Positions 22,559 through 31,390 of a DNA stretch of 64,000 bases are shown piece after piece. Origin of the DNA: DASQJL01 sp036380835 (GTDB lineage: Bacteria; Eisenbacteria; RBG-16-71-46; SZUA-252); the NCBI GenBank assembly GCA_036380835.1, contig DASVDZ010000069.1:53032-117031 (forward strand), in the 5' to 3' direction. The notes beneath the pieces are model-generated. The model ran no database searches. It worked only from the letters and a program-made list of their open reading frames with translations, and had not been told where the DNA came from. The stretch's first letter is position 1, and each line of letters opens with the position of its first letter. The position numbers and the translations under genes are program-made.

Positions 22559-24565
22559 ATGCGCTCGCACGCGCGCCTCTGGCTCCTCGGACTCCTCCTC
22601 CCCCTGTGCCTTGCCGCGGTCCCTGCCCAAGCGCAGTACCTGTACCTCGATTCGAACGGCGACGGAATTCGCGACGCCCAGGATCGCCTGAATCCGGACG
22701 GCCCGACCACGATCGACGTCTGGCTCGTCACCGACCGCGACCGCGACGGCACCCCCGTCGTCTGCGACGTCGAGTCCGGGACCGGGATGACCCTCAACTC
22801 GTATTCGTTCGTGCTCCACGCCGTGGGCGGCACGATGGAGTGGGGGACGATGCAGAACCGCCTCCCATTCACCGGTCCCGGCGCGTGCTTCGCATCGGAT
22901 CAGGACACCACGGACCCGGTCTACTACCACAACGGGTGGGGCTATCGGGACATCCTGCCGCCCGGCCGGTACCGGCTCGCGACCCTGACCGTCCGGCCCG
23001 CGTCCGGCCATCCGTCGATCTTCGTCGAGCCCTATCATCCCGTGCTCCGGACCCGCATCACCGCGTTCGGAACGATGTGCCCGGCCCTCGAGAACGACAA
23101 CACGTACAAGCTCGGCGACGACTGGCGGGACGCGAGCGGGATCGGAACGCCCCAGGCGGAGGCGGGCGGTCCGTACTACGCCACCACCGGCGATGCGGTC
23201 CCGTTCCACGGAGACGGCTCGCGCGATCCCGACGGGCAGGCGATCACGTACCTCTGGGACTTCGGCGACGGCGCCGCCGCGACCGGGGATCGGCCCACCC
23301 ACGCCTACGCCGCGGCCGGGCACTACACGGCGGTCCTCACGGTGACCGGCGCGGGTGGAAGCGGCTCCGACCACGCGGACGTGGTCGTCAGCGATCCGCA
23401 CCAGCCGGTCGCTCGCGCGGGCGGCCCCTACCGGGGGCGGGCCGGCACACCCGTCCACTTCGACGGACGCGGTTCCTACGACCCCGACGGGAGCGCGCTC
23501 CGGTTCGATTGGAGATTCGGCGACGGCTTGAGCGCGACCGGGATGACGCTCGACCACGTCTACTCCGTTGCGGGGGCGTACGTGGCGCAGCTCACCGTCA
23601 GCGACGGCGTCTACTCGGACGTCGACGCGGCGGACGTCACGATCGAGAGCGCGTCGACGACGGCGCCGGTCGCGATTCCCGGCGGCCCCTACGCCGGCGT
23701 CGCGGGGCAGGACATCCTGTTCGACGGGTCGCGGTCGTACGACGCCGACGGTCATGAAATCGGTTATGCGTGGCGGTTCGGCGACGGAACGGCCGGGACG
23801 GGAGCCCAGGTTCGACACAAGTACGGGGCGGGCGGCGTCTACACGGTGACGCTGACCGTGAGCGACGGCAGCCTCGCCGGCTCCGAGACGACCGAAGCCA
23901 CGATCGCGGCCGGAGTGGCCGCGCGGGCGTTCACCGAAGAACGCGTTCCGACGGTCACCGTGGGACCCGACGAACAACCGCTCACCGTGAGCATCGAGCC
24001 GCTGAACGGGGCCTTCGGCGTCGACGACATGGACCCCTGGCCCATCACCATGCGGTCGATCGGGACCGGCTCCGTCACCGAGATCTCCGCGCAGGATCTC
24101 GTGCTCACCGATCGCGACGAGGACGGCAACGGCGTCACCGAGCTCACGGTGACGTTCGCCGCGGAGGACCTCGCGCGGCTCTTCGACGGCGTCGAGCATC
24201 CGAGCCACGTCGACGTCACGCTCTCGGGCCGGCTCTACCAGGGAGGCGTCTTCCTCGCCGATCTCGCGATGAACGTGCGGCCGGGGAGCGGCGGGCGCCT
24301 GAAGATATCGCCCAATCCGTTCAATCCTCAGACGATCATCACGTTCCACCTGACCCGACCGGGCCCGGTGCGCGCGAACCTGTTCGACGTCCAGGGGCGC
24401 ATGGTGCGTACGGTGCTCGATGCCGCGCGCATGGACTCGGGGAGCCACCAGGTCCCGCTCGACGCGATCGGCGCTCGTGGAGAGACGCTCGCCTCCGGTA
24501 TCTATTTCCTCCGGCTCGACGGTCCGGACGGCGTCATCACGAAGCGGCTCGCCGTAGCCAAGTAG
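22559..24565 (+). CDS. Secreted protein with three PKD repeats and FlgD-like C-terminal sorting domain
   Basis: A 668-residue exported protein. Signal peptide ~1-27. The N-terminal domain begins YLYLDSNGDGIRDAQDRLNP, a dockerin/EF-like Asp-rich motif. Three PKD domains follow (~199-280, ~282-363, ~368-450), each opening with AGGPY or PGGPY and containing the (W/F)xFGDG core. After a beta-rich linker, the end (~580-668) is a FlgD-like domain starting ISPNPFNPQT and ending GIYFLRLDG ... TKRLAVAK, the kind of C-terminus used as a type IX-like secretion or surface-sorting signal in FCB bacteria. Function: probably surface adhesion or glycan binding. A large hairpin follows the gene. Confidence 0.85.
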   Translation: MRSHARLWLLGLLLPLCLAAVPAQAQYLYLDSNGDGIRDAQDRLNPDGPTTIDVWLVTDRDRDGTPVVCDVESGTGMTLNSYSFVLHAVGGTMEWGTMQNRLPFTGPGACFASDQDTTDPVYYHNGWGYRDILPPGRYRLATLTVRPASGHPSIFVEPYHPVLRTRITAFGTMCPALENDNTYKLGDDWRDASGIGTPQAEAGGPYYATTGDAVPFHGDGSRDPDGQAITYLWDFGDGAAATGDRPTHAYAAAGHYTAVLTVTGAGGSGSDHADVVVSDPHQPVARAGGPYRGRAGTPVHFDGRGSYDPDGSALRFDWRFGDGLSATGMTLDHVYSVAGAYVAQLTVSDGVYSDVDAADVTIESASTTAPVAIPGGPYAGVAGQDILFDGSRSYDADGHEIGYAWRFGDGTAGTGAQVRHKYGAGGVYTVTLTVSDGSLAGSETTEATIAAGVAARAFTEERVPTVTVGPDEQPLTVSIEPLNGAFGVDDMDPWPITMRSIGTGSVTEISAQDLVLTDRDEDGNGVTELTVTFAAEDLARLFDGVEHPSHVDVTLSGRLYQGGVFLADLAMNVRPGSGGRLKISPNPFNPQTIITFHLTRPGPVRANLFDVQGRMVRTVLDAARMDSGSHQVPLDAIGARGETLASGIYFLRLDGPDGVITKRLAVAK

Positions 24566-24581
24566 CGCGCGCCCGAAGCGA

Positions 24582-24630
24582 CCGAAGGCGTTCCAGGCTG
24601 TCCCAATCGGGACGGCGGGGACGCCTTCGG
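24582..24630 (+). terminator. Long two-part stem-loop after the PKD gene
   Basis: CCGAAGGCGT at 24582 pairs with ACGCCTTCGG ending at 24630 (extended by T-G, C-G, C-G). An inner stem GCTGTCCC / GGGACGGC closes an AATC loop. The stem is very stable but only ATTTCG follows, so termination may need Rho or the hairpin may protect the 3' end. Confidence 0.6.
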
Positions 24631-24780
24631 CCATTTCGAGCCACGCGGCTCCGGCCCGGATCAATTCATCCCGTTCCACCGGGTTACCGCGATCGAGCCG
24701 GCAGGAACCGTTTCCTGGCATGCCGGTTGTAAGTGAAGGGTCACGAGAACCGTCGCGGGTCCACGCCCAGGGAGACAGGC

Positions 24781-25593
24781 ATGAACGTCGAGATCGCCGG
24801 CAGCCGGCGCGGAGGAGCCGTTCGCCCGGGTCGCACGGGGTTCCTCCCCGCGCTTCTGCTCGTCGCGGCGTGGCTCGCCGCCTTGGCGGTCCCGGCGCGG
24901 GCCGACGTGGCGGGCGCGGTGGGCGCGGACTACTACAGCGGCCCGTCGGACCAGGTCACGCGCGGCGTGCTCGGGGTCGCGAGCGTCGGCGTCGCGGGCG
25001 GATTCGCGTCGCTCGCCGGCGTGCGCTTCGACGACAACCTGGTCGGCGCCGGATTCAGCGTCACCGGCGGCGCGGGCGCGCCGCTCGGGTCGCCGTCACG
25101 CCTCTTCCGCGTGCTCGCGACGCGCTTCGTCGGCGACGCGTCGTTCCGCGCGTGGCGCCTCAAGGCGGGGCCGTTCTTCCAGTGGGGCGGCTCGACCCTT
25201 GGCCTGTCGTTTCTCCGCTACGTCGACGACCAGAGCGGGGAGGCGACCGGAGGAATCGCGGAGCTCGAGGTTCCGGTCGCCCCTCGATGGAAGGCGACCG
25301 CCAGCGGCTCCGCGGCCGCGATCCAGGCGGGGGAGCGGAGCTGGAGCGGATCCGCCGGGATCGCGTGGACCGCGACGCCCCACGTGACGCTCACCGCGGA
25401 GGCGGGCGTCGCCCGGAACGGATCGATCGCGTCGGCGGCGCCGGCCTCGGCCGGCCGCGGTCTTCGCGACAATCCGGTCCTCGGAAACCTGCTGGGAGGA
25501 GGCGGAGGCCAAGGCGGCGCCGGAGCCGCGTCCGAGACCACGCCCGACGTCTCGGCCACGCTCCTCATGGGCATCCGGGTCCCGATTCCGTGA
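24781..25593 (+). CDS. Exported hypothetical protein, possible outer-membrane beta-barrel
   Basis: A 270-residue protein of unknown function. A long signal peptide (~1-40, hydrophobic core LPALLLVAAWLAALAVPARA) is followed by alternating small/hydrophobic residues typical of beta-strands (GVASVGVAGGFASLAGVRF, WSGSAGIAWTATPHVTLTAEAG). A Gly-rich loop (LLGGGGGQGGAGA) precedes a final strand SATLLMGIRVPIP. ATG 24781 is chosen because AGGGAGAC precedes it. It lies between two other exported proteins on the same strand. Confidence 0.55.
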   Translation: MNVEIAGSRRGGAVRPGRTGFLPALLLVAAWLAALAVPARADVAGAVGADYYSGPSDQVTRGVLGVASVGVAGGFASLAGVRFDDNLVGAGFSVTGGAGAPLGSPSRLFRVLATRFVGDASFRAWRLKAGPFFQWGGSTLGLSFLRYVDDQSGEATGGIAELEVPVAPRWKATASGSAAAIQAGERSWSGSAGIAWTATPHVTLTAEAGVARNGSIASAAPASAGRGLRDNPVLGNLLGGGGGQGGAGAASETTPDVSATLLMGIRVPIP

Positions 25594-25651
25594 CCCGGTC
25601 GCAAGACCCCGGAGACCGCGCATCGGGCGCGGCGAAACCAAGGAGGCAGTC

Positions 25652-26425
25652 ATGAAACGCATCACGATCCTGTCCATGGGCACCGCGGCGGCGCTGGCCT
25701 TGACGTTCGGCTTCGCGTTCGCCGACGACGGTGCGGGCACGCCGCCGAGCGATCCGACCGCGAAGGCGGCGGAGACGGTCCAGACGACCGCGAATCCGCA
25801 GGCCGAAGCCCACGCGGGCGACGTCCTCGCGGGCATCCACGAGCGCGCCGCGAAGGTGGACGCGAAGGCGGCCGCGAAGTGGAACGGCGAGCTCGACGCC
25901 GCCGCGAAGGAGACCGACGCGGCCGGCGCCGCCGACGAGCGGCAGGTGGCCGACCGCCTCGGCACCGAGTTCGGCATCACGGGAGACGCCCTCATCGCCG
26001 AGAAGAGCGATCTCAACACGTCGTGGGGGCAACTGATGATCGCTCACACGCTGATGGCGAATGCCACGGCCGACGTCACCGCCAAGCAGCTCTTCGACAT
26101 GAAGACCCAGGGCATGGGCTGGGGTCAGATCGCGGCGGGCATGGGCCTTCGCCTCGGTGACGCGATCAGCGCGGTGAAGGCGGAAGGGCGCGTCGCGAAG
26201 GGGCTCGACAAGCCGGACGGCAGCGTCGCGACGATCCACGGCGTCGGGGCCAAGGCCGGCATGGGCCAAGCGCAGGCCGCGGCGAAGGCGGGCGCGAAGT
26301 CAGCCGCGAAGTCGGGCGCCAAGGTGGGCGCGCAGGGCGCGGCCGGCGCGGCGGTGGAGACGGAGCACGCCAAGATGGGCGTGGGGGCCGGAGTCGGCGC
26401 CGGCGCCGGAAAGTCCGGCAAGTAG
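25652..26425 (+). CDS. Exported Ala-rich hypothetical protein
   Basis: A 257-residue protein with a signal peptide (MKRITILSMGTAAALALTFGFAFA). The mature part is very Ala/Lys-rich. Its one distinctive region (~120-205) contains LNTSWGQLMIAHTLMAN, LFDMKTQGMGWGQIAAGMGL and a VKAEGRVAKG-type helix. I recall similar GWGQIAxGMGL segments in uncharacterised exported proteins, but no function. The C-terminus is low-complexity AKAGAKSAAK-like repeats and Gly/Ala runs. An AAGGAGGCAG ribosome-binding site precedes it. A terminator hairpin follows inside the convergent gene. Confidence 0.6.
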   Translation: MKRITILSMGTAAALALTFGFAFADDGAGTPPSDPTAKAAETVQTTANPQAEAHAGDVLAGIHERAAKVDAKAAAKWNGELDAAAKETDAAGAADERQVADRLGTEFGITGDALIAEKSDLNTSWGQLMIAHTLMANATADVTAKQLFDMKTQGMGWGQIAAGMGLRLGDAISAVKAEGRVAKGLDKPDGSVATIHGVGAKAGMGQAQAAAKAGAKSAAKSGAKVGAQGAAGAAVETEHAKMGVGAGVGAGAGKSGK

Positions 26426-26438
26426 CGCCACGATCCGA

Positions 26439-27434
26439 TCAGGAAGCGGTCCGGGGCGGGCCCTCGCGGGTCCGCCCCGTTTCATTCGCGCCGGCGGCCG
26501 CGGCGGGCGCGCTCCCCGCGGCGCGCGGGCGCGACCGCGCCGAGATGATCAGGACGACGCCCGTCGTGATGACGGCCCCCGCGATCAGCACGTGGGGCCC
26601 GACGGCCTCCCCGCCGAGCGACCAGCCCGCGAGCACGGCGATCGCCGGGTTCACGTACGCGTAGGTTCCGGCCCGGGCGGGCGTCGTGACGTGGAGCAGC
26701 CAGTTGTAGGCGCTGAACGCGACGATCGATCCCGCCACGATCAGGTAGGCGAGCGACAGGGCGGAGCGCGTCGAGATCGCCGCCGGATGGATTCGCGCCC
26801 CTTCGCCCGCCGCCAGCCCCACGAGGGTGACGATCGCGCCGCCGGCGAGCATCTGCATGGCTCCCGATTGCAGGTGCGATCGCACGTGCGACACGTACCG
26901 CGTCAGGACCGAGCCCGCGCCCCACGCCGCCGCCGCGGCCAGGAGGAACGCGGCGCCCGCCGGATCGATCCGGGCCCCGGGCGTTCGAGCCCCGCCTCCG
27001 ATCAGGATCCAGACGCCCGCGAACCCGGAGATCAGGCCGATCGCGGTGAGTCCGTTGGGCCGGACGCCCCGCGGTCGGATCCAGTCGATCAGGACGATCC
27101 ACGCCGGAATCGAGGCGACCACGAGCGCGGCGAGCGCCGACGGGACCCGCGTCTCGGCGACGGTGACGCCGCCGTTCCCGCCGAGGAAGAAGAGCGCGCC
27201 CAGGAGCGACGCCCCGAGCCATTGCCGCGCCGTCGGGCGCACTGTTTCGCCGCGCGCCGCGACCCACGCGTAGAGGATCGCGCCGGCGATCAGGAACCGG
27301 ACGCCGACCATGAGGAGCGGCGGCATCGTCTCCACGGCGAAGCGGATCGCGAGGTAGGTGGTGCCCCAGATCAGGTAGACGCAGGCGAAGGCGAGCGCCG
27401 TGCGGAACGGCGCGTGGCGCGTGGCCGGGCCCAC
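26439..27434 (-). CDS. EamA / DMT-superfamily transporter (YedA-like)
   Basis: A 331-residue ten-TM exporter with two EamA repeats. It opens FACVYLIWGTTYLAIRF, typical of the YedA/RhaT branch, and has GVRFLIAGAIL, FLGGNGGVTVAE and YAYVNPAIAVLAGW. The Ala/Arg-rich ~30-residue C-terminus overlaps a terminator hairpin. The GTG start is 2 nt from the stop of the AsnC-type regulator gene, so the two are one operon. By analogy with Lrp-controlled exporters it may pump out an amino acid when levels are high (inference). Confidence 0.88.
   Translation of the reverse strand: MGPATRHAPFRTALAFACVYLIWGTTYLAIRFAVETMPPLLMVGVRFLIAGAILYAWVAARGETVRPTARQWLGASLLGALFFLGGNGGVTVAETRVPSALAALVVASIPAWIVLIDWIRPRGVRPNGLTAIGLISGFAGVWILIGGGARTPGARIDPAGAAFLLAAAAAWGAGSVLTRYVSHVRSHLQSGAMQMLAGGAIVTLVGLAAGEGARIHPAAISTRSALSLAYLIVAGSIVAFSAYNWLLHVTTPARAGTYAYVNPAIAVLAGWSLGGEAVGPHVLIAGAVITTGVVLIISARSRPRAAGSAPAAAAGANETGRTREGPPRTAS
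26453..26478. terminator. Terminator hairpin inside the 3' end of the convergent EamA gene
   Basis: GGGGCGGGCCC-TCGC-GGGTCCGCCCC is an 11-bp stem with one G-T pair, followed on the plus strand by GTTTCATT. It would stop transcription from the 25652 gene, yet it lies within the last codons of the opposing transporter. Confidence 0.55.
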
Positions 27435-27436
27435 GA

Positions 27437-27964
27437 TCAGCGCTCCTTCGGCCGCGCCGGACCTCGGCGCCGGGCCCGGCCGCCCACGCCGCGCGCTCCG
27501 GGATCGGCGGGCAGCGCGAGCAGCGCCGTCTCCTTCACCGAGGAGAGGACGATCGTCGTTCGCGTCGAGCGCACCGACGGAAGCGAGCCGATCGACTCGC
27601 GAAGGAGGCGCCCGAGCGCTTCCGTGTCGGCCACGCGCACCTTGACCAGGTAGCAGTCCTCGCCGGCGATCTGGTGCACCTCCTGGACCTCCGGGATCCG
27701 GCCGATCTGCCGCCCGGTGTCGACGCCGCCGACCCGCTCCTCCGCATGGACGAAGACGAACGCCACCAGAGAGGCGCCGAGGCGTTTCGGATCGAGGCGG
27801 GCCTCGTAGCCGCGGATCAGGCCGCTCTCCTCCATCTTCCGGATCCGGGCGAGGATGGCGGAGGGGGCGATGCCGGTCCGGCGCGCCAGCTCGGCGTGCG
27901 AGGTCCGAGCGTCCTTCTGAAGAATCGAAATAATCGTTCGATCAATTGAGTCGATCATTCTCAT
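27437..27964 (-). CDS. Lrp/AsnC family transcriptional regulator
   Basis: A 175-residue regulator. The N-terminal HTH (~1-60) reads MIDSIDRTIISILQKDARTS, then HAELARRTGIAPSAILARIR. The C-terminal RAM ligand domain (~70-150) has VAFVFVHAEE, VHQIAGEDCYLVKVRVAD and SVRSTRTTIVLSSV. A basic tail (ARRRGPARPKER) extends ~20 residues past the usual end. The family binds amino acids and controls their transport or catabolism. It is followed after 2 nt by the EamA exporter, its probable target. Start ATG 27964; ATG 27958 is an alternative. Confidence 0.92.
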   Translation of the reverse strand: MRMIDSIDRTIISILQKDARTSHAELARRTGIAPSAILARIRKMEESGLIRGYEARLDPKRLGASLVAFVFVHAEERVGGVDTGRQIGRIPEVQEVHQIAGEDCYLVKVRVADTEALGRLLRESIGSLPSVRSTRTTIVLSSVKETALLALPADPGARGVGGRARRRGPARPKER

Positions 27965-27982
27965 TTGTCCACCATATTCAGA

Positions 27983-28011
27983 AGTATAGGCGGGAAGTAT
28001 CCCAGTTTCCA
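27983..28011 (-). promoter_or_regulatory. Putative promoter of the AsnC-EamA operon
   Basis: Minus strand: TGGAAA (28006-28011, four of six -35), 17-nt spacer, TATACT (27983-27988, five of six -10). The region is unusually AT-rich for this genome and contains the direct repeat ATACTT. The leader is about 11 nt with a GGTGG ribosome-binding site. Autoregulation is likely from the family's habit. Confidence 0.5.
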
Positions 28012-28084
28012 TCCGCCTCTTGCCGGCGTATTCGGGCGCCTTCCCCCCGGGATGGGCGTAGACTCCCCGGGAGGCGAACGACCC

Positions 28085-28684
28085 ATGACTTCCCACGCGC
28101 TCGGCCTCGTCCTCGGCGTTTCCGCCGCGGCGGGGCTCAACCTCTACGCCACGGTGGCGGCCCTGGGACTGCTCCAGCGGCTGGGCGTCGCGACCCTGCC
28201 GCCCTCGCTCCACGTCCTCTCGCATCCCGCGGTCCTCGCGATCGCGATCGCGCTCTACGCCGTGGAGTTCGTCGCCGACAAGATCCCGGCGGTGGACCAC
28301 GTCTGGGACGCGATCCATACGTTCATCCGTCCGCCCGCGGCCGCGGTCCTCGCGTTCGCCGCGGTGGCGAACGTCCCGGAGCCGTGGCGCGTCGCGGCGG
28401 CGCTCCTCGCGGGGGTGGTCGCGTTGACGTCGCATGGGGGGAAGGCGACGTCGCGGATCGCCGTGAACGCCAGCCCGGAACCGTTCAGCAATTGGGTGGT
28501 GAGCCTGGGCGAGGACGGACTCGCGGTGACGCTCGCCTGGCTCGCGGCGACGCACCCGATCGTGGCGCTCGCGCTGGGGACGGCGGTCACGATCGCGGCG
28601 GTCGTGGCGATCGTGGTGACGGTGCGGCTCATCCGCGGCGCCGCGCGGCTGGCGTTCGGCCGGTCCCGGCGGCCGGCCGGCTAG
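28085..28684 (+). CDS. DUF4126 membrane protein
   Basis: A 199-residue membrane protein with about five TM helices. It opens LGLVLGVSAAAGLNLYATVA, the DUF4126 signature, followed by FVADKIPAVDHVWDAIHTFIRP and SNWVVSLGEDG. Function unknown. ATG 28085 sits downstream of GGGAGGCGAACG. It is divergent from the AsnC regulator. Its TAG stop shares the 4-bp CTAG with the stop of the convergent typA gene. Confidence 0.85.
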   Translation: MTSHALGLVLGVSAAAGLNLYATVAALGLLQRLGVATLPPSLHVLSHPAVLAIAIALYAVEFVADKIPAVDHVWDAIHTFIRPPAAAVLAFAAVANVPEPWRVAAALLAGVVALTSHGGKATSRIAVNASPEPFSNWVVSLGEDGLAVTLAWLAATHPIVALALGTAVTIAAVVAIVVTVRLIRGAARLAFGRSRRPAG

Positions 28685-30501
28685 TTCTCGGCGCTCTTCC
28701 GCTTGTGGTAGTCGAGGATCCGCTTCCGCACGCGGATCGCGTCCGGCGTGACCTCCACCAGCTCGTCGTCGTTGATCCACTCGATCGCCTGTTCGATCGT
28801 GAGGTCGCGCGGCGGCGTCAGCTTGATCCCGATGTCGGCGGTCGAGGCGCGCATGTTGGTGAGGTGCTTCCGCCGGCAGACCTGGACCACGAGATCGCCG
28901 TCCTTGACCTGCTCGCCGACGACCTGGCCCGGGTAGACCTTGTCGGTCGGCCGGACGAAAAACGTCCCGCGGTCGCCCAGCTGGTCCAGGGCGTACGCCG
29001 TGACGTCCCCCCCCTCCTTGGCGATCATGGCGCCGCGCTTCCGGTTGGGGAGCGGCCCGCGATGCGGCCCGTAGCGGTCGAAGAGGTGGTTCAAGAGGCC
29101 GGTCCCCTTGGTGAGCGTGAGGAACTCGGTCCGGAATCCGAGGAGCCCCCGCGACGGAATCATGAAATCCATGCGCGCGCGGTCGCCGTGGCGGCCCAGG
29201 TGCTGGAGCTCGCCGCGCCGCTCGCCGAGCGCGGAGATCACGGCCCCCGTGAACTCCTCGGCGCAGTCGATCACCAGCTCCTCGTAGGGCTCGAGCGTCT
29301 CGCCCGACTCCGACTTGTGGAAGATGACCTGCGGCCGTCCGAGGGCGAACTCGTATCCCTCGCGGCGCATCGTCTCCGCGAGGATCGCGAGCGACAGCTC
29401 GCCTCGGCCAAGCACGAGGAACGCGTCGGCGTCCGGGGTCCGCTCCATCCTGAGGCCCACGTTCCGCTCCAGCTCGCGCTCCAGCCGTTCCAGGAGGTGG
29501 CGGCTCGTCAGGTACTTGCCGGAGAGTCCGGAGAAGGGCGCGTCGTTGACGCGGAACTCCATCGAAAGCGTCGGCTCGTCGACGCGGATCCCGTCGAGCG
29601 GCGTCGGATCGGCGGGATCGAGGATCGTCTGTCCGATCTCGATCCGCGGGAAGCCCGAGAGCACGACGATGTCGCCGGCCTTGGCCTCGGTCACCTCGAC
29701 GCGCTCGATCCCCTCGAAGAGGTAGATCTTGCCCACCTTCCCCTTCTGCACCATCGCTCCGTCGGGCTTGACCGCCGCCAGCTCCGTCGCGCGGGTGATG
29801 CGTCCGGAGTGGACGCGGCCGACGGCGAGGCGCCCGAAGTAGTCGGAGTAGTCGATGTTCGCGACGATCAGCTTGAACGGCGCGTCGCCGATCCTCGGCG
29901 CCGGAACGTGGGTGAGGATCGTGTCGAGGAGCGGCCGGAGGTCGCCCTCCGTCGCGGCGACGTCCTTCGAAACGAAGCCGAGGCGCCCCGAACCGTAGAG
30001 CACCGGGAAGTCGAGGTGGTCGTCGCGCGTCGCGAGCGAGAGGAAGAGGTCGTGGATCTCCTCCTCGACCTCGAGCGGCCGCGCGTCCGCGCGGTCGATC
30101 TTGTTGATCAGCACGATCGGCCGCTTGCCGGTCTCGAGGGCCTTCTTCAGCACGAAGCGGGTCTGGGGGAGCGGGCCCTCCGCCGCGTCCACGAGGAGGA
30201 GGACCCCCTCCACCATCGTGAGGATCCGTTCCACCTCCGAGCCGAAGTCGCGATGGCCCGGTGTGTCGACGATGTTGATGACGGTGTCGCCGTAGCGGAT
30301 CGCCGTGTTCTTGGCGAGGATGGTGATGCCGCGCTCGCGCTCCAGGTCGCCCGAGTCCATCACGCACTCCTCGACGTGCTGGCCCGTCCGGAAGGTGCCC
30401 GCCTGCTTGAGCAGGGCGTCCACGAGCGTGGTCTTTCCGTGGTCCACGTGGGCCACGATGGCGATGGCGCGGCGGTCCGCGCGGCGTTCGATGGCGATCA
30501 T
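28681..30501 (-). CDS. typA: Ribosome-associated GTPase TypA/BipA
   Basis: A 606-residue translational GTPase involved in ribosome assembly and stress or cold adaptation. G1 is AHVDHGKT, G2 is in the ERERGITI switch, G3 DTPGH, G4 NKID. The EF-G-like domains follow, and the TypA-specific C-terminal domain includes RGLLGFRTEFLTLTKGTGLL and MRASTADIGIKLTPPRDLTI. Length is normal. The ATG at 30501 is 11 nt after TATGAT (minus strand, 30513-30518), with no Shine-Dalgarno, suggesting an almost leaderless mRNA. Confidence 0.97.
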   Translation of the reverse strand: MIAIERRADRRAIAIVAHVDHGKTTLVDALLKQAGTFRTGQHVEECVMDSGDLERERGITILAKNTAIRYGDTVINIVDTPGHRDFGSEVERILTMVEGVLLLVDAAEGPLPQTRFVLKKALETGKRPIVLINKIDRADARPLEVEEEIHDLFLSLATRDDHLDFPVLYGSGRLGFVSKDVAATEGDLRPLLDTILTHVPAPRIGDAPFKLIVANIDYSDYFGRLAVGRVHSGRITRATELAAVKPDGAMVQKGKVGKIYLFEGIERVEVTEAKAGDIVVLSGFPRIEIGQTILDPADPTPLDGIRVDEPTLSMEFRVNDAPFSGLSGKYLTSRHLLERLERELERNVGLRMERTPDADAFLVLGRGELSLAILAETMRREGYEFALGRPQVIFHKSESGETLEPYEELVIDCAEEFTGAVISALGERRGELQHLGRHGDRARMDFMIPSRGLLGFRTEFLTLTKGTGLLNHLFDRYGPHRGPLPNRKRGAMIAKEGGDVTAYALDQLGDRGTFFVRPTDKVYPGQVVGEQVKDGDLVVQVCRRKHLTNMRASTADIGIKLTPPRDLTIEQAIEWINDDELVEVTPDAIRVRKRILDYHKRKSAEN

Positions 30502-30512
30502 GAGAGCGAGCC

Positions 30513-30518
30513 ATCATA
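30513..30518 (-). promoter_or_regulatory. -10-like TATGAT upstream of typA
   Basis: Minus-strand TATGAT (five of six) ends 11 nt before the typA ATG. No convincing -35 is seen and no ribosome-binding site lies between. Supports a very short or absent leader. Confidence 0.4.
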
Positions 30519-30696
30519 GCAGGTTTCGGGCCGGCCCGGGACTCGAGGGGTGGCACGGAAATCGCAGGACCCGCCTCCGTGCCCGTCGCGCCACGACGGG
30601 CTCGTGGGGTTCGGGGCGGCCATCGTCCACGAACCGGCTCGCGCTGTGCGGACCCGCACGGCGATGACCGGTATCGTTCATGGAGGACCGCACCAC

Positions 30697-31293
30697 ATGC
30701 ACCGCATGAAGAAGGAAATCGCGCTGCTCGGTCTGCTCGCCTTCGCGTTTCCCGCCGTCGTCCACGCCGCGCCCGACAAGACGGGGCGCCTGGCCGTGGG
30801 CTACTTCTCGCCCGACGCGCCGCTCGGCATCCGCTACACGGCGTCTCCCAGGGCCGCGGTCGACCTCGGCATCGGCTTCGCGCAGGAGGTGATCGGCGAC
30901 GATCCCACGACCGTGGCCGCCGGCGACCAGGCGAAGAACCTCGAGCTCCATGTCGACGCGGGCGTGCCGTTCACCCTCGTGACGCGCGACCGCGTGAACC
31001 TCTTCCTCAGGCCCGGCGTGCTCTTCCGGTTCATTCCGACGTACCATCGCGCGACGCCCGCCGACCCCTACGAGAAGCAGAGCGAGACGGAGGTGCAGTT
31101 CACCGGCATCCTCGGAGCCGAGTGGTTCGCGACCGACGACCTCTCGCTTTCCGTGGGACAGGGCATCGAGATCGTCTCCACGAAGGGCGTCGACGCGAAC
31201 GACCTCACGACGGGAACGCTCGATTCGACCACCACGATCGACGGCCTCCAGGCCCTCGACCTGACCCGGATCGGCTTCCACTTCTACTTCTAG
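30697..31293 (+). CDS. Small outer-membrane beta-barrel protein
   Basis: A 198-residue exported protein. Signal peptide MHRMKKEIALLGLLAFAFPA...VHA. The mature chain alternates hydrophobic residues in strands (RLAVGYFSPDAPLGIRYTA, LELHVDAGVPFTLV, VNLFLRPGVLFRFIPTY, LSLSVGQGIEIVS) and ends GFHFYF with a terminal Phe, the usual BAM recognition signal. It is probably an eight-stranded barrel; ligand unknown. ATG 30697 is chosen because GGAGG is 10 nt upstream. A 13-bp hairpin follows. Confidence 0.75.
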   Translation: MHRMKKEIALLGLLAFAFPAVVHAAPDKTGRLAVGYFSPDAPLGIRYTASPRAAVDLGIGFAQEVIGDDPTTVAAGDQAKNLELHVDAGVPFTLVTRDRVNLFLRPGVLFRFIPTYHRATPADPYEKQSETEVQFTGILGAEWFATDDLSLSVGQGIEIVSTKGVDANDLTTGTLDSTTTIDGLQALDLTRIGFHFYF

Positions 31294-31331
31294 GCGGCCC
31301 CACCGCCCTGATATCCTGCTCGTCGAATCCG

Positions 31332-31361
31332 AGGGCGGTCCGCGGAGTCGCGGGCCGCCCT
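31332..31361 (+). terminator. 13-bp stem-loop after the beta-barrel gene
   Basis: AGGGCGGTCCGCG (31332-31344) pairs fully with CGCGGGCCGCCCT (31349-31361), one T-G wobble, GAGT loop. Only TCC follows, so it is a strong stem without a U-tract. Confidence 0.55.
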
Positions 31362-31390
31362 TCCACCGTGCCGGACGGGAGGCGAACCCG

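Noticed and set aside
21209..24721. A 1170-codon open frame on the minus strand across the EamA, PKD and neighbouring regions
   Set aside because: It lies antisense to the PKD gene and out of frame with EamA. Its translation is low-complexity Arg/Gly/Ala with no domain. Long open frames on the wrong strand are expected at this GC content.
27437..30556. A 1039-codon minus-strand frame joining the AsnC regulator to sequence across typA
   Set aside because: Only the last 175 codons (AsnC) match a family. The upstream part is a frame-shifted shadow of typA and antisense of DUF4126.
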